Positions 17,832 through 26,771 are shown, counted from the first letter of the stretch. The stretch: 64,000 nucleotides of DNA from Poriferisodalis sp965116715 (GCA_965116715.1 OZ220724.1:1984001-2048000), one strand, 5' to 3'. The notes: generated by a model from the sequence alone, not told the origin. Translations and numbers: made by a program.

Positions 17832-20009
17832 GTGCGAAAGCCAGCCCCTCTCGGTCGATTCGTCGCGCCAGCAGTCACGCTGGCACTCGCATTCACGCTG
17901 TTGGTGCCGCCGCTGCAGGGCCTGGCTCTGAGCGTCGATACCAGCGGCGACGCCAGCGGGGAAGCGGCAACCGGCTGGATCCCGGACGGGGGCAGTGCGA
18001 TCTGGGAGGCAGACCTGACGGTGAAGAGCGACGATGAACGACTGGGCTACAGCACATCGCTGGGGGGCGATCTCACCGACGGCGACTTCACGTGGGACCA
18101 CACCGACTACTCGGTGACGGGCCTCACCTTCACCCCGACGCAGTCGGGCGCGGCATCCGGCACGGTGAGTCTCGACATCCACCCAGCGCTTCCCGAAGAG
18201 ACAAGCTCCCTGCGGCTGCAGCTCGGCTCGCTTGACCTCAATTTCGCCGACGCAAGGATCGACGCCGCGACCTACACGTGGAACGACGTCGATATCGACT
18301 GGGCGAGCGGCGACACGGTCGCTGTCAGCCTGGTGGAGTTCCCGCACGGCTTCACGCCCCGGGCGTTCGACGGTCGCAGCAACAACACAGACAATCCGAC
18401 GTGGGGATCGGCAGGCACCGCCCTACTGAAGAAGGCAGCCGACGCCTACGCCGACGGGGTGTCGACGCCGACAGCAGGGCGGCCCAACGCCCGCACCATC
18501 AGCAACCTCATATTCGCCCAAGACGAATCGGTGACACACGCCTTGCGGGGCAGCGACCTCGTGTGGCAGTGGGGCCAGTTCATCGACCACGACATCACGC
18601 TGAGCCCAGACAACCTCAACGAAGCATTCTCGATTGCCGTCCCGAGCGGCGACGCGGTGTTCGATCCGATGGGCACCGGTGAGATGACGATCGAGCTGCA
18701 CCGCTCTGCCTCCGATGACGCCACGGGCACCGGCACAGACAATCCGCGCCGGCAGATCAACGTGCTCACCGCGTTCGTCGACGGCTCGCAGGTCTACGGC
18801 TCGGACCGCGCCCGTGCCAGTGCACTGCGCGCAAAAGACGGCACCGGCAAGCTCACAACATCGGGTGAGGGCAAGTTCCTGCCGTACAACACCCGAGGGC
18901 TCGACAACGAGGGCGGAGCGCATCGCACGGACCTGTTCATCGCCGGCGATCTGCGGGTCAACGAGCAGATCGGCCTCATCGCGATGCACACGCTGTTCGT
19001 GCGAGAGCACAACCGCCTCGCGGATCTCATCGCCGCCGGCAATCCCGATCTCGGCGGCAACGACATCTACGAGCTGGCCCGCAAGATCGTCGGCGCCCAG
19101 ATCCAGAACATCACCTACAGCGAATTCCTGCCGCTGCTGCTGGGACCTGACGCGCTGGGTACCTATGAGGGCTACGACGCCGACATCGACGCGACCATCG
19201 CAAGCGAGTTCTCGGCGGCGGCCTACCGGGTCGGCCACACGCTGCTGTCGCCCAACCTGCACCTCCTCGACGAAGATGGCGAGTCCTCTCACATCGGGCT
19301 GAGAGACGCCTTCTTCCGCCCTGCGTTCTACGACGATCGCGACATCGCCGAAGTACTGCGCGGATTTGCCTCCCAGCCGGCCCAGAACGTCGACTCGCTG
19401 GTCATCGACGATGTCCGCAACTTCCTCATGCGTGGGCCCGACGGACCGGCGTTCGACTTGGTCGCCCTGAACATCCAGCGAGGCCGCGACCACGGCCTCA
19501 GCGATTACAACACCGTGCGCGAGGCGTACGGCTTGGACCCGGTGGCCAGCTTTGCCGACATCAGCTCAGACCCCGACGTCCAGCAAGCCCTCACCGACGC
19601 CTACGGCGATGTCGACGATCTGGACCTGTGGCCCGCTGCGCTCGCTGAAGACCACGTCGCCGGCGCATCGGTCGGCGAGACGCTGCAGGCCGTCATCGGC
19701 GAGCAGTTCCGGCGGCTGCGCGACGGCGACCGCTTCTGGTTCGAGAACGACCCGTTCTTCGTGGCCAACACCGATCTGCTCGATGAGGTGCGCGACACCA
19801 CCCTCGCCGACATCATCCGCCGCAACACCTCCGTCGGGGACGAGCTGAGCGACAACGTCTTCGTCGTCACCGACGACAGCCAGACCAAAGGCGGCTCTGA
19901 GTCCGCCGACGGCGCCGCATCCGACGGCGCCTCCGGTCCGCCGACGTACGTGGCCCGGCGGCATGCGCCCGCGACCGTCAAGCACGCGCCGCCGCTGGTC
20001 TTCTACTAG
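17832..20009 (+). CDS. Secreted animal-type heme peroxidase
   Basis: The protein has 725 aa. A GTG start with AAGGAG ten bases upstream leads to a signal peptide (~1-33, LALAFTLLVPPLQGLALS). Residues ~40-170 form a beta-sandwich-like domain. The peroxidase domain (~180-680) is of the animal heme peroxidase (peroxinectin/myeloperoxidase) superfamily. The distal WQWGQFIDHDITLSP has the Gln/His pair (His253), FVREHNRLAD carries the Arg/Glu pair, and AAYRVGHTLLSPNL supplies the proximal His469. NIQRGRDHGLSDYN is a further family signature. It should use H2O2 to oxidise halides or phenols outside the cell. An IS element has inserted exactly at its stop: the CTAG target duplication contains the TAG, so the reading frame is unchanged. 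Confidence 0.95.
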   Translation: MRKPAPLGRFVAPAVTLALAFTLLVPPLQGLALSVDTSGDASGEAATGWIPDGGSAIWEADLTVKSDDERLGYSTSLGGDLTDGDFTWDHTDYSVTGLTFTPTQSGAASGTVSLDIHPALPEETSSLRLQLGSLDLNFADARIDAATYTWNDVDIDWASGDTVAVSLVEFPHGFTPRAFDGRSNNTDNPTWGSAGTALLKKAADAYADGVSTPTAGRPNARTISNLIFAQDESVTHALRGSDLVWQWGQFIDHDITLSPDNLNEAFSIAVPSGDAVFDPMGTGEMTIELHRSASDDATGTGTDNPRRQINVLTAFVDGSQVYGSDRARASALRAKDGTGKLTTSGEGKFLPYNTRGLDNEGGAHRTDLFIAGDLRVNEQIGLIAMHTLFVREHNRLADLIAAGNPDLGGNDIYELARKIVGAQIQNITYSEFLPLLLGPDALGTYEGYDADIDATIASEFSAAAYRVGHTLLSPNLHLLDEDGESSHIGLRDAFFRPAFYDDRDIAEVLRGFASQPAQNVDSLVIDDVRNFLMRGPDGPAFDLVALNIQRGRDHGLSDYNTVREAYGLDPVASFADISSDPDVQQALTDAYGDVDDLDLWPAALAEDHVAGASVGETLQAVIGEQFRRLRDGDRFWFENDPFFVANTDLLDEVRDTTLADIIRRNTSVGDELSDNVFVVTDDSQTKGGSESADGAASDGASGPPTYVARRHAPATVKHAPPLVFY

Positions 20010-20029
20010 CAGGGTGCTGAAATAGTCGG
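20010..20029 (+). repeat. IS left terminal inverted repeat
   Basis: The left end begins CAGGGTGCTGAAATAGTCGG. The right end read on the other strand begins CAGGCTGTTGAAATTCGGTG. The match is imperfect but starts at the same base beside the CTAG duplication. Confidence 0.85.
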
Positions 20030-20074
20030 TGTTTGGTGCTCGCGTTGGTTGGGTGGGCGCGGGACACTGTGGGG

Positions 20075-21163
20075 ATGCGTGGAACTGTTGATGCCCAGAT
20101 GGCGATGCTGTCGACGTTGTCGACTGAGGATCTGATCAGCGCGGATCATCCGATACGGCGGATCAGGGCGTTGGTGGAGGGGGTGCTTGAAGAGCTCGAC
20201 GGTGAGCTGGGGGCGATGTATGCGGATCGGGGCCGGCCCAGCGTGCCGCCTGAGGTGTTGTTGAAGGCGTCGGTGTTGATGGCGTTGTACTCGGTGCGCT
20301 CGGAGCGGGCGTTCTGCGAGCGTTTGAGCTACGACATGTTGTTCAAGTGGTTCTTGGGGTTGCGCATCGACGAGCGCTCTTTTGACGCGTCGACGTTCTC
20401 GAAGAACCGCGAGCGGCTGTTGGATCATGAGATAGCGGATCGGTTCTTCGCTGCTGTGGTTCGGCGGGCTCAGCTGCGCCGGTATTGCTCGAGCGATCAT
20501 TTCAGCGTGGACGGCACCTTGCTGGAGGCGTGGGCGTCGCACAAGAGCTTCAAGCCCAAAGCCGCGCCCGGCGGCGGCGAGCCGGGCAAGGGCCGCAACG
20601 CCGAGGAGGACTTCCGGGGCGCCCGCCGCCGCAACGACACCCACCAGTCCACGACCGATCCCGAGGCTCGCCTGTATCGCAAGTCGAAAGGGGCCCCGGC
20701 GATGCTCGCTTTCATGGGGCACCTGATGGTCGAGAACCGCAACGGCCTCATCGTCGACGCCGAGCTCACCCAAGCAGACGGCTACGCCGAGCGCGACACC
20801 GCCGCCGCGATGCTGCGACGAGCCCCCCGACGGCGGCGGCGGCGCACCGTCGGCGGCGACAAGAACTACGACACCAAGGGATTCGTGGCCGACGTCCGCA
20901 AGGCCGGGTTCACGCCCCACGTCGCCCAGAACACCACCAGGCGGCGCTCCGCCATCGACCGGCGCACCACCCGCCACGACGGCTACACGATCTCTCAACG
21001 GGTCCGAAAACGCGTCGAGGAGCCCTTCGGATGGATCAAGACCATCGCCGGAGGACACAAGCTGCGACACAAAGGACAAGCCCGCAACCGGGCCTGGTTC
21101 CTCATCGGCGCCGCCACCTACAACCTCGTCCGCATAGCCACACTCGACACCGACACCACCTGA
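20075..21163 (+). CDS. IS5-family DDE transposase
   Basis: The protein has 362 aa from the ATG at 20075, directly after GGGG. The N-terminal DUF772-type domain (LISADHPIRRIRALV, RPSVPPEVLLKASVLMALY) is typical of IS5-group enzymes. The catalytic triad can be followed: Asp in FSVDGTLLEAWASHKSF, Asp in VGGDKNYDTKGF and Glu in RVEEPFGWIKTIAGG. The length is normal and no frameshift is seen, so it may be functional. It carries out cut-and-paste or copy movement of the surrounding element. Confidence 0.95.
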   Translation: MRGTVDAQMAMLSTLSTEDLISADHPIRRIRALVEGVLEELDGELGAMYADRGRPSVPPEVLLKASVLMALYSVRSERAFCERLSYDMLFKWFLGLRIDERSFDASTFSKNRERLLDHEIADRFFAAVVRRAQLRRYCSSDHFSVDGTLLEAWASHKSFKPKAAPGGGEPGKGRNAEEDFRGARRRNDTHQSTTDPEARLYRKSKGAPAMLAFMGHLMVENRNGLIVDAELTQADGYAERDTAAAMLRRAPRRRRRRTVGGDKNYDTKGFVADVRKAGFTPHVAQNTTRRRSAIDRRTTRHDGYTISQRVRKRVEEPFGWIKTIAGGHKLRHKGQARNRAWFLIGAATYNLVRIATLDTDTT

Positions 21164-21272
21164 GCAGACACCCCGACCGGCCCGACAGGGCCAACGTCGC
21201 CCCGCACCGCCAGCCAACACCACCACCCCAACCCTCACACAAACCCGAACCAGCACCCAAACCCGCCCAAAC

Positions 21273-21292
21273 CACCGAATTTCAACAGCCTG
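21273..21292 (-). repeat. IS right terminal inverted repeat
   Basis: Right end of the IS; on the minus strand it begins CAGGCTGTTGAAATTCGGTG. It is followed on the plus strand by the CTAG duplication at 21293-21296. Confidence 0.85.
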
Positions 21293-21380
21293 CTAGGCGC
21301 AGGGCACGCACGTATCGGTGTGGGCGCAGTGTTCACCGCGCAGACTGGGTTCGTTCACCCGTAGCTGGCAGGCTGTCCCG

Positions 21381-22055
21381 GTGCCAGCGCTGCGCCAGAC
21401 CACAGCCAGCCGCCTGACCTCGGAGTTCGTCGGGACGGGGTTCCTGCTGCTCAGCGTGGTCGGCTCGGGGATCATGGCTGAGCGACTGAGCCCCGACGAC
21501 GTCGGGTTGCAGCTGCTCGAGAACTCGATGGCCGCGGCCGGGGCACTGCTGTGCCTCATCCTGCTGTTCGGCGCCACGTCGGGGGCGCACTTCAACCCGG
21601 CGGTGACCTTGTGGGCACGCCTCACCGGCGACCTCGACAACCGCATGGCCGGGTTGTATGTGCTGGTCCAGACCGCCGGAGCGATCCTGGGCGTGATCGC
21701 CGCCAACGTGATCTTCGAGCTCGACGCCGTGTTTTGGTCGACGAAGGACCGCATCAGCGGTGCGGCGTTCGGTTCAGAGATCATCGCCACGTTCGGGCTG
21801 GTGATCGTCATCATTGGCGTCGTGCGCTCGGGCAAGGTGCAGTTCGTGGCGTTCGCCGTGGCCGCCTACATCGGCGGGGCGTACTTCTTCACCTCGTCGA
21901 CCAGCTTCGCCAACCCGGCCGTGACTGTGGCCCGCATGTTCTCCGACACGTTCGCCGGCATCGCCCCGGCCAGCGCGCCGCTGTTCATCGTGGCGCAGTT
22001 CATCGGGGCGCTCTGCGCGATCGGCGTGGCACGGGTGACGCACCCGCAGCGCTGA
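21381..22055 (+). CDS. Aquaporin / MIP family channel
   Basis: The protein has 224 aa. I place the start at the GTG at 21381 (VPALRQTTASRLT); the ribosome site is weak. Six hydrophobic segments and the two NPA boxes of the major intrinsic protein family are present: SGAHFNPAVTLWARLTGD in the first half and SFANPAVTVARMFSD in the second. The Arg after the second box is part of the selectivity filter. It should pass water or small neutral solutes across the inner membrane. The IS element ends 88 bp upstream, so its original promoter may have been separated from it. Confidence 0.93.
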   Translation: MPALRQTTASRLTSEFVGTGFLLLSVVGSGIMAERLSPDDVGLQLLENSMAAAGALLCLILLFGATSGAHFNPAVTLWARLTGDLDNRMAGLYVLVQTAGAILGVIAANVIFELDAVFWSTKDRISGAAFGSEIIATFGLVIVIIGVVRSGKVQFVAFAVAAYIGGAYFFTSSTSFANPAVTVARMFSDTFAGIAPASAPLFIVAQFIGALCAIGVARVTHPQR

Positions 22056-22129
22056 GCCGGCGGCTACTTCTTCCCGCTCTTGTTCCCGATCCGCATGCGA
22101 TTGGGCTCACGGGCCGCTCGGGCCCGGGG

Positions 22130-23110
22130 CTACTGCAGCGTTTCGGCGAACTCTCTGGCGAGGTAGGTGAGGGTCAGGTCGGCACCGGCCCGCTTGATGG
22201 CCGTGAGGTGCTCGACTGCCGTGGCCGTCCCGTCGATCCAGCCGTTGGCGGCCGCCGCCTTGAGCATCGCGTACTCGCCCGACACGTGGTAGGCGGCCAG
22301 CGGCAGGTCGAAGCGAGCCCGGGCCGCGGCGATCACGTCCAGGTACGCCAGCGCCGGCTTCACCATGATGATGTCGGCGCCCTCGGCGACGTCCAGCTCG
22401 ATCTCGGCCATGGCCTCTCGGGCGTTGGCAGGGTCCTGCTGGTAGCCCTTGCGGTCGCCGCCGCCGGTGATCGTCACGTCGACGGCGTCGCGGAATGGCC
22501 CGTACTCGGCCGAGGCGTATTTCGCCGAGTAGGCCATGATCGGCAGGTGCTCAAAGCCATTGCGGTCGAGCGCTTGGCGGATCGCCCCGACCTGGCCGTC
22601 CATCATCCCCGAGGGTCCCACCATGTCGGCGCCGGCTTCGGCTTGTGCCAGCGCCGCCCGCTGGTACAGCTCGAGGGTGGCGTCGTTGTCGACATCGCCG
22701 TCCTCGGTCAGCACGCCGCAGTGCCCGTGGTCGGTGTACTCGTCGACGCACAGGTCGGCGATGATCGCCATCTCGGTGCCGTGGTCGTCACGCAGGTTGC
22801 GCAGCGCCACCTGCACCACGCCGTCGGGGTTCCAGGCTTCCGATCCGACAGGGTCCTTGCGGGCGGGAAGCCCGAACAAGATCACCCCGCTGATGCCCAG
22901 GCTGGCCAGCTCGCTGACTTCCTTGCGTAGCGATTCCTGGCTGTGCTGCACGATGCCGGGCAGCGACACGATGGGCTGCGGCTCGGTGACGTCCTCACGC
23001 ACGAACAGCGGCGCAATGAGATCGCTGGGCGTGACGGTCGTCTCGGCAACAAGTCGGCGCAGCGCCGGGGTACGACGCAGCCGACGAAGACGGCGAGCCG
23101 GAAAGGTCAC
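22130..23110 (-). CDS. hemB: Delta-aminolevulinic acid dehydratase (porphobilinogen synthase)
   Basis: The protein has 326 aa and a GTG start. It condenses two 5-aminolevulinate molecules to porphobilinogen, the second common step of heme and tetrapyrrole synthesis in the cytosol. The active-site lysines lie in YSAKYASAEYGPFRDA and IIMVKPALAYLD. The metal loop reads DLCVDEYTDHGHCG: the middle Cys of the three-Cys zinc form is Asp, a mixed site common in actinobacteria. SGEYAMLKAAAANGW is the C-terminal signature. No other heme genes are adjacent. It is convergent with the aquaporin gene. Confidence 0.97.
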   Translation of the reverse strand: MTFPARRLRRLRRTPALRRLVAETTVTPSDLIAPLFVREDVTEPQPIVSLPGIVQHSQESLRKEVSELASLGISGVILFGLPARKDPVGSEAWNPDGVVQVALRNLRDDHGTEMAIIADLCVDEYTDHGHCGVLTEDGDVDNDATLELYQRAALAQAEAGADMVGPSGMMDGQVGAIRQALDRNGFEHLPIMAYSAKYASAEYGPFRDAVDVTITGGGDRKGYQQDPANAREAMAEIELDVAEGADIIMVKPALAYLDVIAAARARFDLPLAAYHVSGEYAMLKAAAANGWIDGTATAVEHLTAIKRAGADLTLTYLAREFAETLQ

Positions 23111-23119
23111 CCCGTCATG

Positions 23120-23581
23120 CTATTGCGCTGCTGTGCCTGAAGAAGCTCCTGATTCGGGCACGATTGCCGGCTGCGGCGCCACGGCGGGCGAGGCCGTTTC
23201 GATACCCAGCTTGGCCTTGACCAGCCCCATATCCGCCTTCACCACGCCCATATCCGCCTTCATCACGTCCATGTCCGACTTCACCAGCGCCAGCTCCGAC
23301 TTCACCACGCCCATGTCCGACTTCACCAGCGCCAGCTCCGACTTCACCACGCCCATGTCCGACTTCACCAGCGCCAGCTCCGACTTCACCACGCCCATGT
23401 CCGACTTCATCAGCGCCATGTCCACCGTCAACTGCAGGAGCGCCTGGTCCATCCGATCCATGCGGCCTTCGAGTCGGTCAACGCGCTTGCCAAGCGAGCG
23501 GCAGCACATCAGGCTGGCCGTGAGGTTGAAGCTGAACAGCGTCACAACCGCAGCGAGAATGACAAATGAGTTCGCGTCCAT
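23120..23581 (-). CDS. Membrane-anchored coiled-coil protein with 14-residue tandem repeats
   Basis: The protein has 153 aa. The ATG at 23581 follows AAAGGAAG. An N-terminal membrane segment (SFVILAAVVTLFSFNLTASL) precedes a long heptad region. Its core is tandem 14-residue units of the type MGVVKSELALVKSD, ideal for a coiled coil. The last ~30 residues are Pro/Ala/Ser-rich. It lies 9 bp upstream of hemB on the same strand and may be cotranscribed with it. I do not recognise a function; a structural or spacer role on the membrane is an inference. Confidence 0.8.
   Translation of the reverse strand: MDANSFVILAAVVTLFSFNLTASLMCCRSLGKRVDRLEGRMDRMDQALLQLTVDMALMKSDMGVVKSELALVKSDMGVVKSELALVKSDMGVVKSELALVKSDMDVMKADMGVVKADMGLVKAKLGIETASPAVAPQPAIVPESGASSGTAAQ
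23271..23396. repeat. Three identical 42-bp tandem repeats
   Basis: Units start at 23271, 23313 and 23355 and are identical. A partial fourth begins at 23397, and degenerate copies lie on the other side. The 42-bp unit is 14 codons (two heptads), so copy-number change lengthens the coiled coil without a frameshift. Confidence 0.95.
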
Positions 23582-23776
23582 AGGACTTCCTTTCGGAACG
23601 GTAACAGGCGGGGATTTCCGCCCAGTGACCGGCGAACTGCCAGCGATACGAGCACGCGCAGCGATGCGCTGCGGCGCACCGTAGCCACCGCAGCCGAGTC
23701 GCCGCCAATGAATTTCGCGCCCCGGCGCACACGGCCGGCGATGCGCTGGGCGCTGATCGGGACGTAGCGTCAGGAC

Positions 23777-24313
23777 ATGGCGAACAGCGCCAACGAGATC
23801 GGGTCGGAGGCGTGGTGTACGGCGATGTCCGCTGTGCTTGCCGACGTGGAGCTGCCCGAGGTGCAGGCCACCGTGGAGCAGCGCATCGGCGACGGCAACG
23901 GCGGGCCGGTGGTTGCCTACCGGCTCGTGATCGACGGCGGTCGGGCCCACCTGGAACCAGCGCCGCCCAGCGCCGAAACTGCAGACGGCGGAAGCAGCGA
24001 ACTCAGCGGCAGCGGCCGGGACGGCGATGACGAAGACCTCGACATCAGCGATGGCAATGGCGTTGTAGTGATGAGCCAGTCCCGGGAGACGGCGGAGGCC
24101 GTGCGGCGGGGCGAGTTGGGCGCGCTGGCGGCCTTGCAGGCGGGGCTCATCAAAGTAAGCGGTGACGTGCGGGTGCTGATTGCAGCTTCGGAGGCCTTGG
24201 CCCTGGTGAATGCAGCGCTCGGCCAAGCGCTCGCCGCTGACACGGCCAGCGGCACCGACGGCACGACGGAGAGTGTCGACGGCGCTGAGGGACCAAGCTA
24301 CGACGGGAACTGA
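23777..24313 (+). CDS. SCP2 sterol-transfer-like protein
   Basis: The protein has 178 aa. The pattern VVAYRLVIDGGRAHLEPA, VVVMSQSRETAEAVRRGEL and ALQAGLIKVSGDVRVLI fits the SCP2 fold, a cytosolic lipid-binding domain frequent in actinobacteria. A Ser/Gly/Asp-rich insert lies at ~68-88, and the C-terminus is low-complexity. The next gene, a DNA glycosylase, starts 7 bp after its stop, so the two are probably cotranscribed. The assignment rests on motif pattern and is moderately sure. Confidence 0.7.
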   Translation: MANSANEIGSEAWCTAMSAVLADVELPEVQATVEQRIGDGNGGPVVAYRLVIDGGRAHLEPAPPSAETADGGSSELSGSGRDGDDEDLDISDGNGVVVMSQSRETAEAVRRGELGALAALQAGLIKVSGDVRVLIAASEALALVNAALGQALAADTASGTDGTTESVDGAEGPSYDGN

Positions 24314-24319
24314 GCGTCG

Positions 24320-25273
24320 GTGCCGGAAATTCCTGAGATTCGGGCGCACGCCGAGCGACTCGAGGCGCTGGCTGCTGGCGAGGTGCTGAAGCGGTTCGAG
24401 CCGCTGTCGTTCACGGCGCTCAAGACCGCCAGCCCGCAGCCGAACGACGCCGTCGGCTCGGCGCTGCGCAGCGTCGGCCAGCGGGCCAAGTACTTGCTGC
24501 TGCGGTTCGCTCCCCCGTCGCAAGGTGACGTCGACGACCACGGCGGAACAACGGCCGGCAGCACGGGCGAGTCGGCAACCAGCGATTCGAGCGCAGGCGA
24601 CACGGAGTGCGGCGCCGATGGGCTGACGTTCGTGGTGCACTTGATGCAGGGCGGTCGGCTGCGGGTGCTGGAGCCCGGGGCGAAGCGGCCGCGCCGGCCC
24701 CGTGATGGGCTGGCCCGGTTTGAGTTCGAGAGCGGGCTGGGGCTGATGCTCACCGAGCCGGGCACGCAGAAACGGGCCGGCGTGTGGGTGCTGGCGGGCG
24801 ATCCGGCAACCGCCGAGCCGCTGGCCGGGCTGGGGCCCGAAGCCACCGACGTCGACGCAGCAGCCATGGCCGAGCTGATGGCGGCGCATCCGGCCCGTCT
24901 GCACAACTTCCTGCGCGACCAGCGCGTGATCTCGGGGCTCGGCCGGCGGCTGGCCAACGAGATCTGCCACCGAGCGAAGCTGTCGCCGTTCGCGCCCACT
25001 GGCCGCATGGACGCCGCCGGCGTCGAAGCCGTGGTGGCCGCCATCGGCACCGTCGTCGACGAATCGCTGGCCGCCGAGCGCAAGCTCACCCAGATGAGCC
25101 GCTCAGCCGAGCGCCCCTCGGCGGTGCATGCCCGCACCGGCCAACCGTGCCCGGTCTGCGGCGACGTGGTGCGGGCCGTCGAATACCGCGACTACTCGGT
25201 CAACTACTGTGCCGGCTGCCAGACCAGCGGTCGCATCCTGGCCGACAACACCACCAGCAAATTCCTCCGCTGA
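24320..25273 (+). CDS. Fpg/Nei family DNA glycosylase
   Basis: The protein has 317 aa and a GTG start giving PEIPEIRAHAERL. After Met removal this exposes the N-terminal Pro nucleophile and the following Glu of the family (usual PELPEVE). A HVVHLMQGGRL-type strand, an H2TH region (RLHNFLRDQRVISGLGRRLANEICHR; catalytic-site Asn and Gly) and a C-terminal zinc finger CPVC...CAGC with TSGR follow. It removes oxidised bases from DNA and cleaves the abasic site. A Ser/Thr/Asp insert at ~75-100 is unusual. The gene is 7 bp after the SCP2-like gene. Confidence 0.93.
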   Translation: MPEIPEIRAHAERLEALAAGEVLKRFEPLSFTALKTASPQPNDAVGSALRSVGQRAKYLLLRFAPPSQGDVDDHGGTTAGSTGESATSDSSAGDTECGADGLTFVVHLMQGGRLRVLEPGAKRPRRPRDGLARFEFESGLGLMLTEPGTQKRAGVWVLAGDPATAEPLAGLGPEATDVDAAAMAELMAAHPARLHNFLRDQRVISGLGRRLANEICHRAKLSPFAPTGRMDAAGVEAVVAAIGTVVDESLAAERKLTQMSRSAERPSAVHARTGQPCPVCGDVVRAVEYRDYSVNYCAGCQTSGRILADNTTSKFLR

Positions 25274-25318
25274 GGGTCCTGCCGCCTCCGCAGCGGTCGC
25301 GGGTTACGCTCCTGCGCC

Positions 25319-25987
25319 ATGAGTGAATCTGGACTGAAACTGGGTCTGTCGGCCGACGAGGTGCTGCAGACCACCCGGGCAGTGCGCAAGCGGCTCGACT
25401 TCGACCGGCCGGTGCCCGAATCGGTGCTGCGCGAATGCGTCGAGATCGCCGTGCAGGCGCCAACGGGTTCGAACATGCAGGGCTGGCACTTCGTGTTCGT
25501 CACCGAGCGCGACAAGATCGAGGCCATCTCGGCGCTGTACAAGCAGGGCTTCGACGCCTACCGCAACAGCCCCGTGTACGCCGGCAGGGTCGGCTCGGGC
25601 CTGGGCGCCCAGCGAGAGGCGCAGCAGGAGCGGGTGACCTCGTCGGCAGAGTTCTTGTCGGAGAACATGCATCGCAGCCCGGTGCTGTTCCTGCCCTGCA
25701 TCGCCGGCCGCACCGACGACGCCCGCATGATGGTGGGCCAGGCCGGCTCGATCATCCCCGCAGCGTGGAGCTTCATGCTGGCCGCCCGCGAGCGAGGCCT
25801 CGGCACCTGCTGGACCACCCTGCACCTCGGCTACGAAAAGGAAGCCGCCGAGATCTTGGGCATCCCCTACGACACGGTGCGCCAGTACGCGCTGAGCCCG
25901 GTGGCTTACACGGTGGGCACCGACTTCAAGCTGGCCACCCGGACCGATCTCGACTCGGTGATGAGCTGGAACTCCTGGAGCCGCTGA
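25319..25987 (+). CDS. Nitroreductase family FMN oxidoreductase
   Basis: The protein has 222 aa. TTRAVRKRLDFDRPVP near the N-terminus and QAPTGSNMQGWHFVFV are the FMN-binding signatures of the nitroreductase fold. GLGTCWTTLHLGYEKEAAEILGIP is the C-terminal family pattern. It works as a cytosolic homodimer with NAD(P)H; the substrate cannot be read. The next gene (SDR) starts 1 bp after its stop, so an operon is likely. Confidence 0.93.
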   Translation: MSESGLKLGLSADEVLQTTRAVRKRLDFDRPVPESVLRECVEIAVQAPTGSNMQGWHFVFVTERDKIEAISALYKQGFDAYRNSPVYAGRVGSGLGAQREAQQERVTSSAEFLSENMHRSPVLFLPCIAGRTDDARMMVGQAGSIIPAAWSFMLAARERGLGTCWTTLHLGYEKEAAEILGIPYDTVRQYALSPVAYTVGTDFKLATRTDLDSVMSWNSWSR

Positions 25988-25988
25988 G

Positions 25989-26771
25989 ATGGCTGGCGAG
26001 TCGAACGCTGCGCTGTTCGACCTGTCGGGTCGGGTGGCGGTGGTCACCGGCGGCTCACGCGGACTGGGGCGGGAGATGGTGCTGGCGTTCGCCCGTGCCG
26101 GCGCCGATGTGGTGATCGCCTCGCGCAAGCTCGACAACTGCGAGGCGCTGGCGGCCGAGGTCGAGTCCGAGACCGGCCAGCGGGCGTTGGCGGTGGAGTG
26201 CCACGTGGGCTACTGGGACCAGAACGATGCTCTGTGCGAGCGCGTCTACGACGAGTTCGGGCACTGCGAGGTGCTGGTGAACAACGCCGGGCTGTCGCCG
26301 CTGTACCCGTCGCTGTACGAGGTGTCCGAGGCGCTGTTCGACAAGGTCATCGACGTGAACCTGAAGGGGCCGTTCCGGGCCTCGGCCGCGTTCGGCAAGC
26401 GCATGTACGACGCCGGCGGCGGCTCCATCATCAACGTGAGCTCGGTGGCAGCCGTGGCGCCCTCCCCGAACGAGACGGCCTACGGAGCGGCCAAGGCGGG
26501 CATCCACGCCATCACGCAGTCGTTCGCCCGCGAGTACGCGCCCCGCGTGCGGGTGAACTGCATCATGCCCGGTCCGTTCCTCACCGACATCTCCAAGGCG
26601 TGGGACATGGACGCCTTCAACGAGCGCGCCGAGAACGAGATTGCGCTGGGCCGCGGCGGCGAGGCCGACGAGGTGGTGGGCGCCGCGCTCTACTTCGCCT
26701 CGGAGGCGTCGAGCTACACCACCGGCTCAGTGCTCAAGATCGACGGCGGCACCGCCTGGCAAACCGGCTGA
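25989..26771 (+). CDS. SDR family oxidoreductase
   Basis: The protein has 260 aa. The classical short-chain dehydrogenase pattern is complete: cofactor loop TGGSRGLG, NNAG, catalytic Ser in INVSSVAAV, YGAAK with catalytic Tyr and Lys, and the C-terminal GSVLKIDGGTAW. It uses NAD(P)H. It sits immediately after the nitroreductase gene, so both may serve one oxidative pathway, but the substrate is unknown. Confidence 0.94.
   Translation: MAGESNAALFDLSGRVAVVTGGSRGLGREMVLAFARAGADVVIASRKLDNCEALAAEVESETGQRALAVECHVGYWDQNDALCERVYDEFGHCEVLVNNAGLSPLYPSLYEVSEALFDKVIDVNLKGPFRASAAFGKRMYDAGGGSIINVSSVAAVAPSPNETAYGAAKAGIHAITQSFAREYAPRVRVNCIMPGPFLTDISKAWDMDAFNERAENEIALGRGGEADEVVGAALYFASEASSYTTGSVLKIDGGTAWQTG

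Larger units (their letters stand above)
20010..21292 (+). mobile_element. IS5-family insertion sequence with 4-bp CTAG target duplication
   Basis: The element is 1283 bp. It is bounded by imperfect terminal inverted repeats that share CAGGxTGxTGAAAT. CTAG directly precedes the left end (20006-20009) and directly follows the right end (21293-21296). A 4-bp YTAR-type duplication is typical of the IS5 group. One intact transposase gene fills it. The complete ends and intact gene suggest a fairly recent, possibly active insertion. It sits between the peroxidase stop codon and the aquaporin gene. Confidence 0.9.

Noticed and set aside
20006..21256. 416-codon minus-strand frame inside the IS element
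   Set aside because: Antisense to a complete DDE transposase with ends and target duplication; nothing supports a second gene.
22110..22130. Short GC hairpin GGGCC/GGCCC between the aquaporin and hemB genes as a terminator
   Set aside because: Only a 5-bp stem and no T run.
23271..23410. Possible CRISPR array
   Set aside because: The repeats are contiguous, coding and without spacers.
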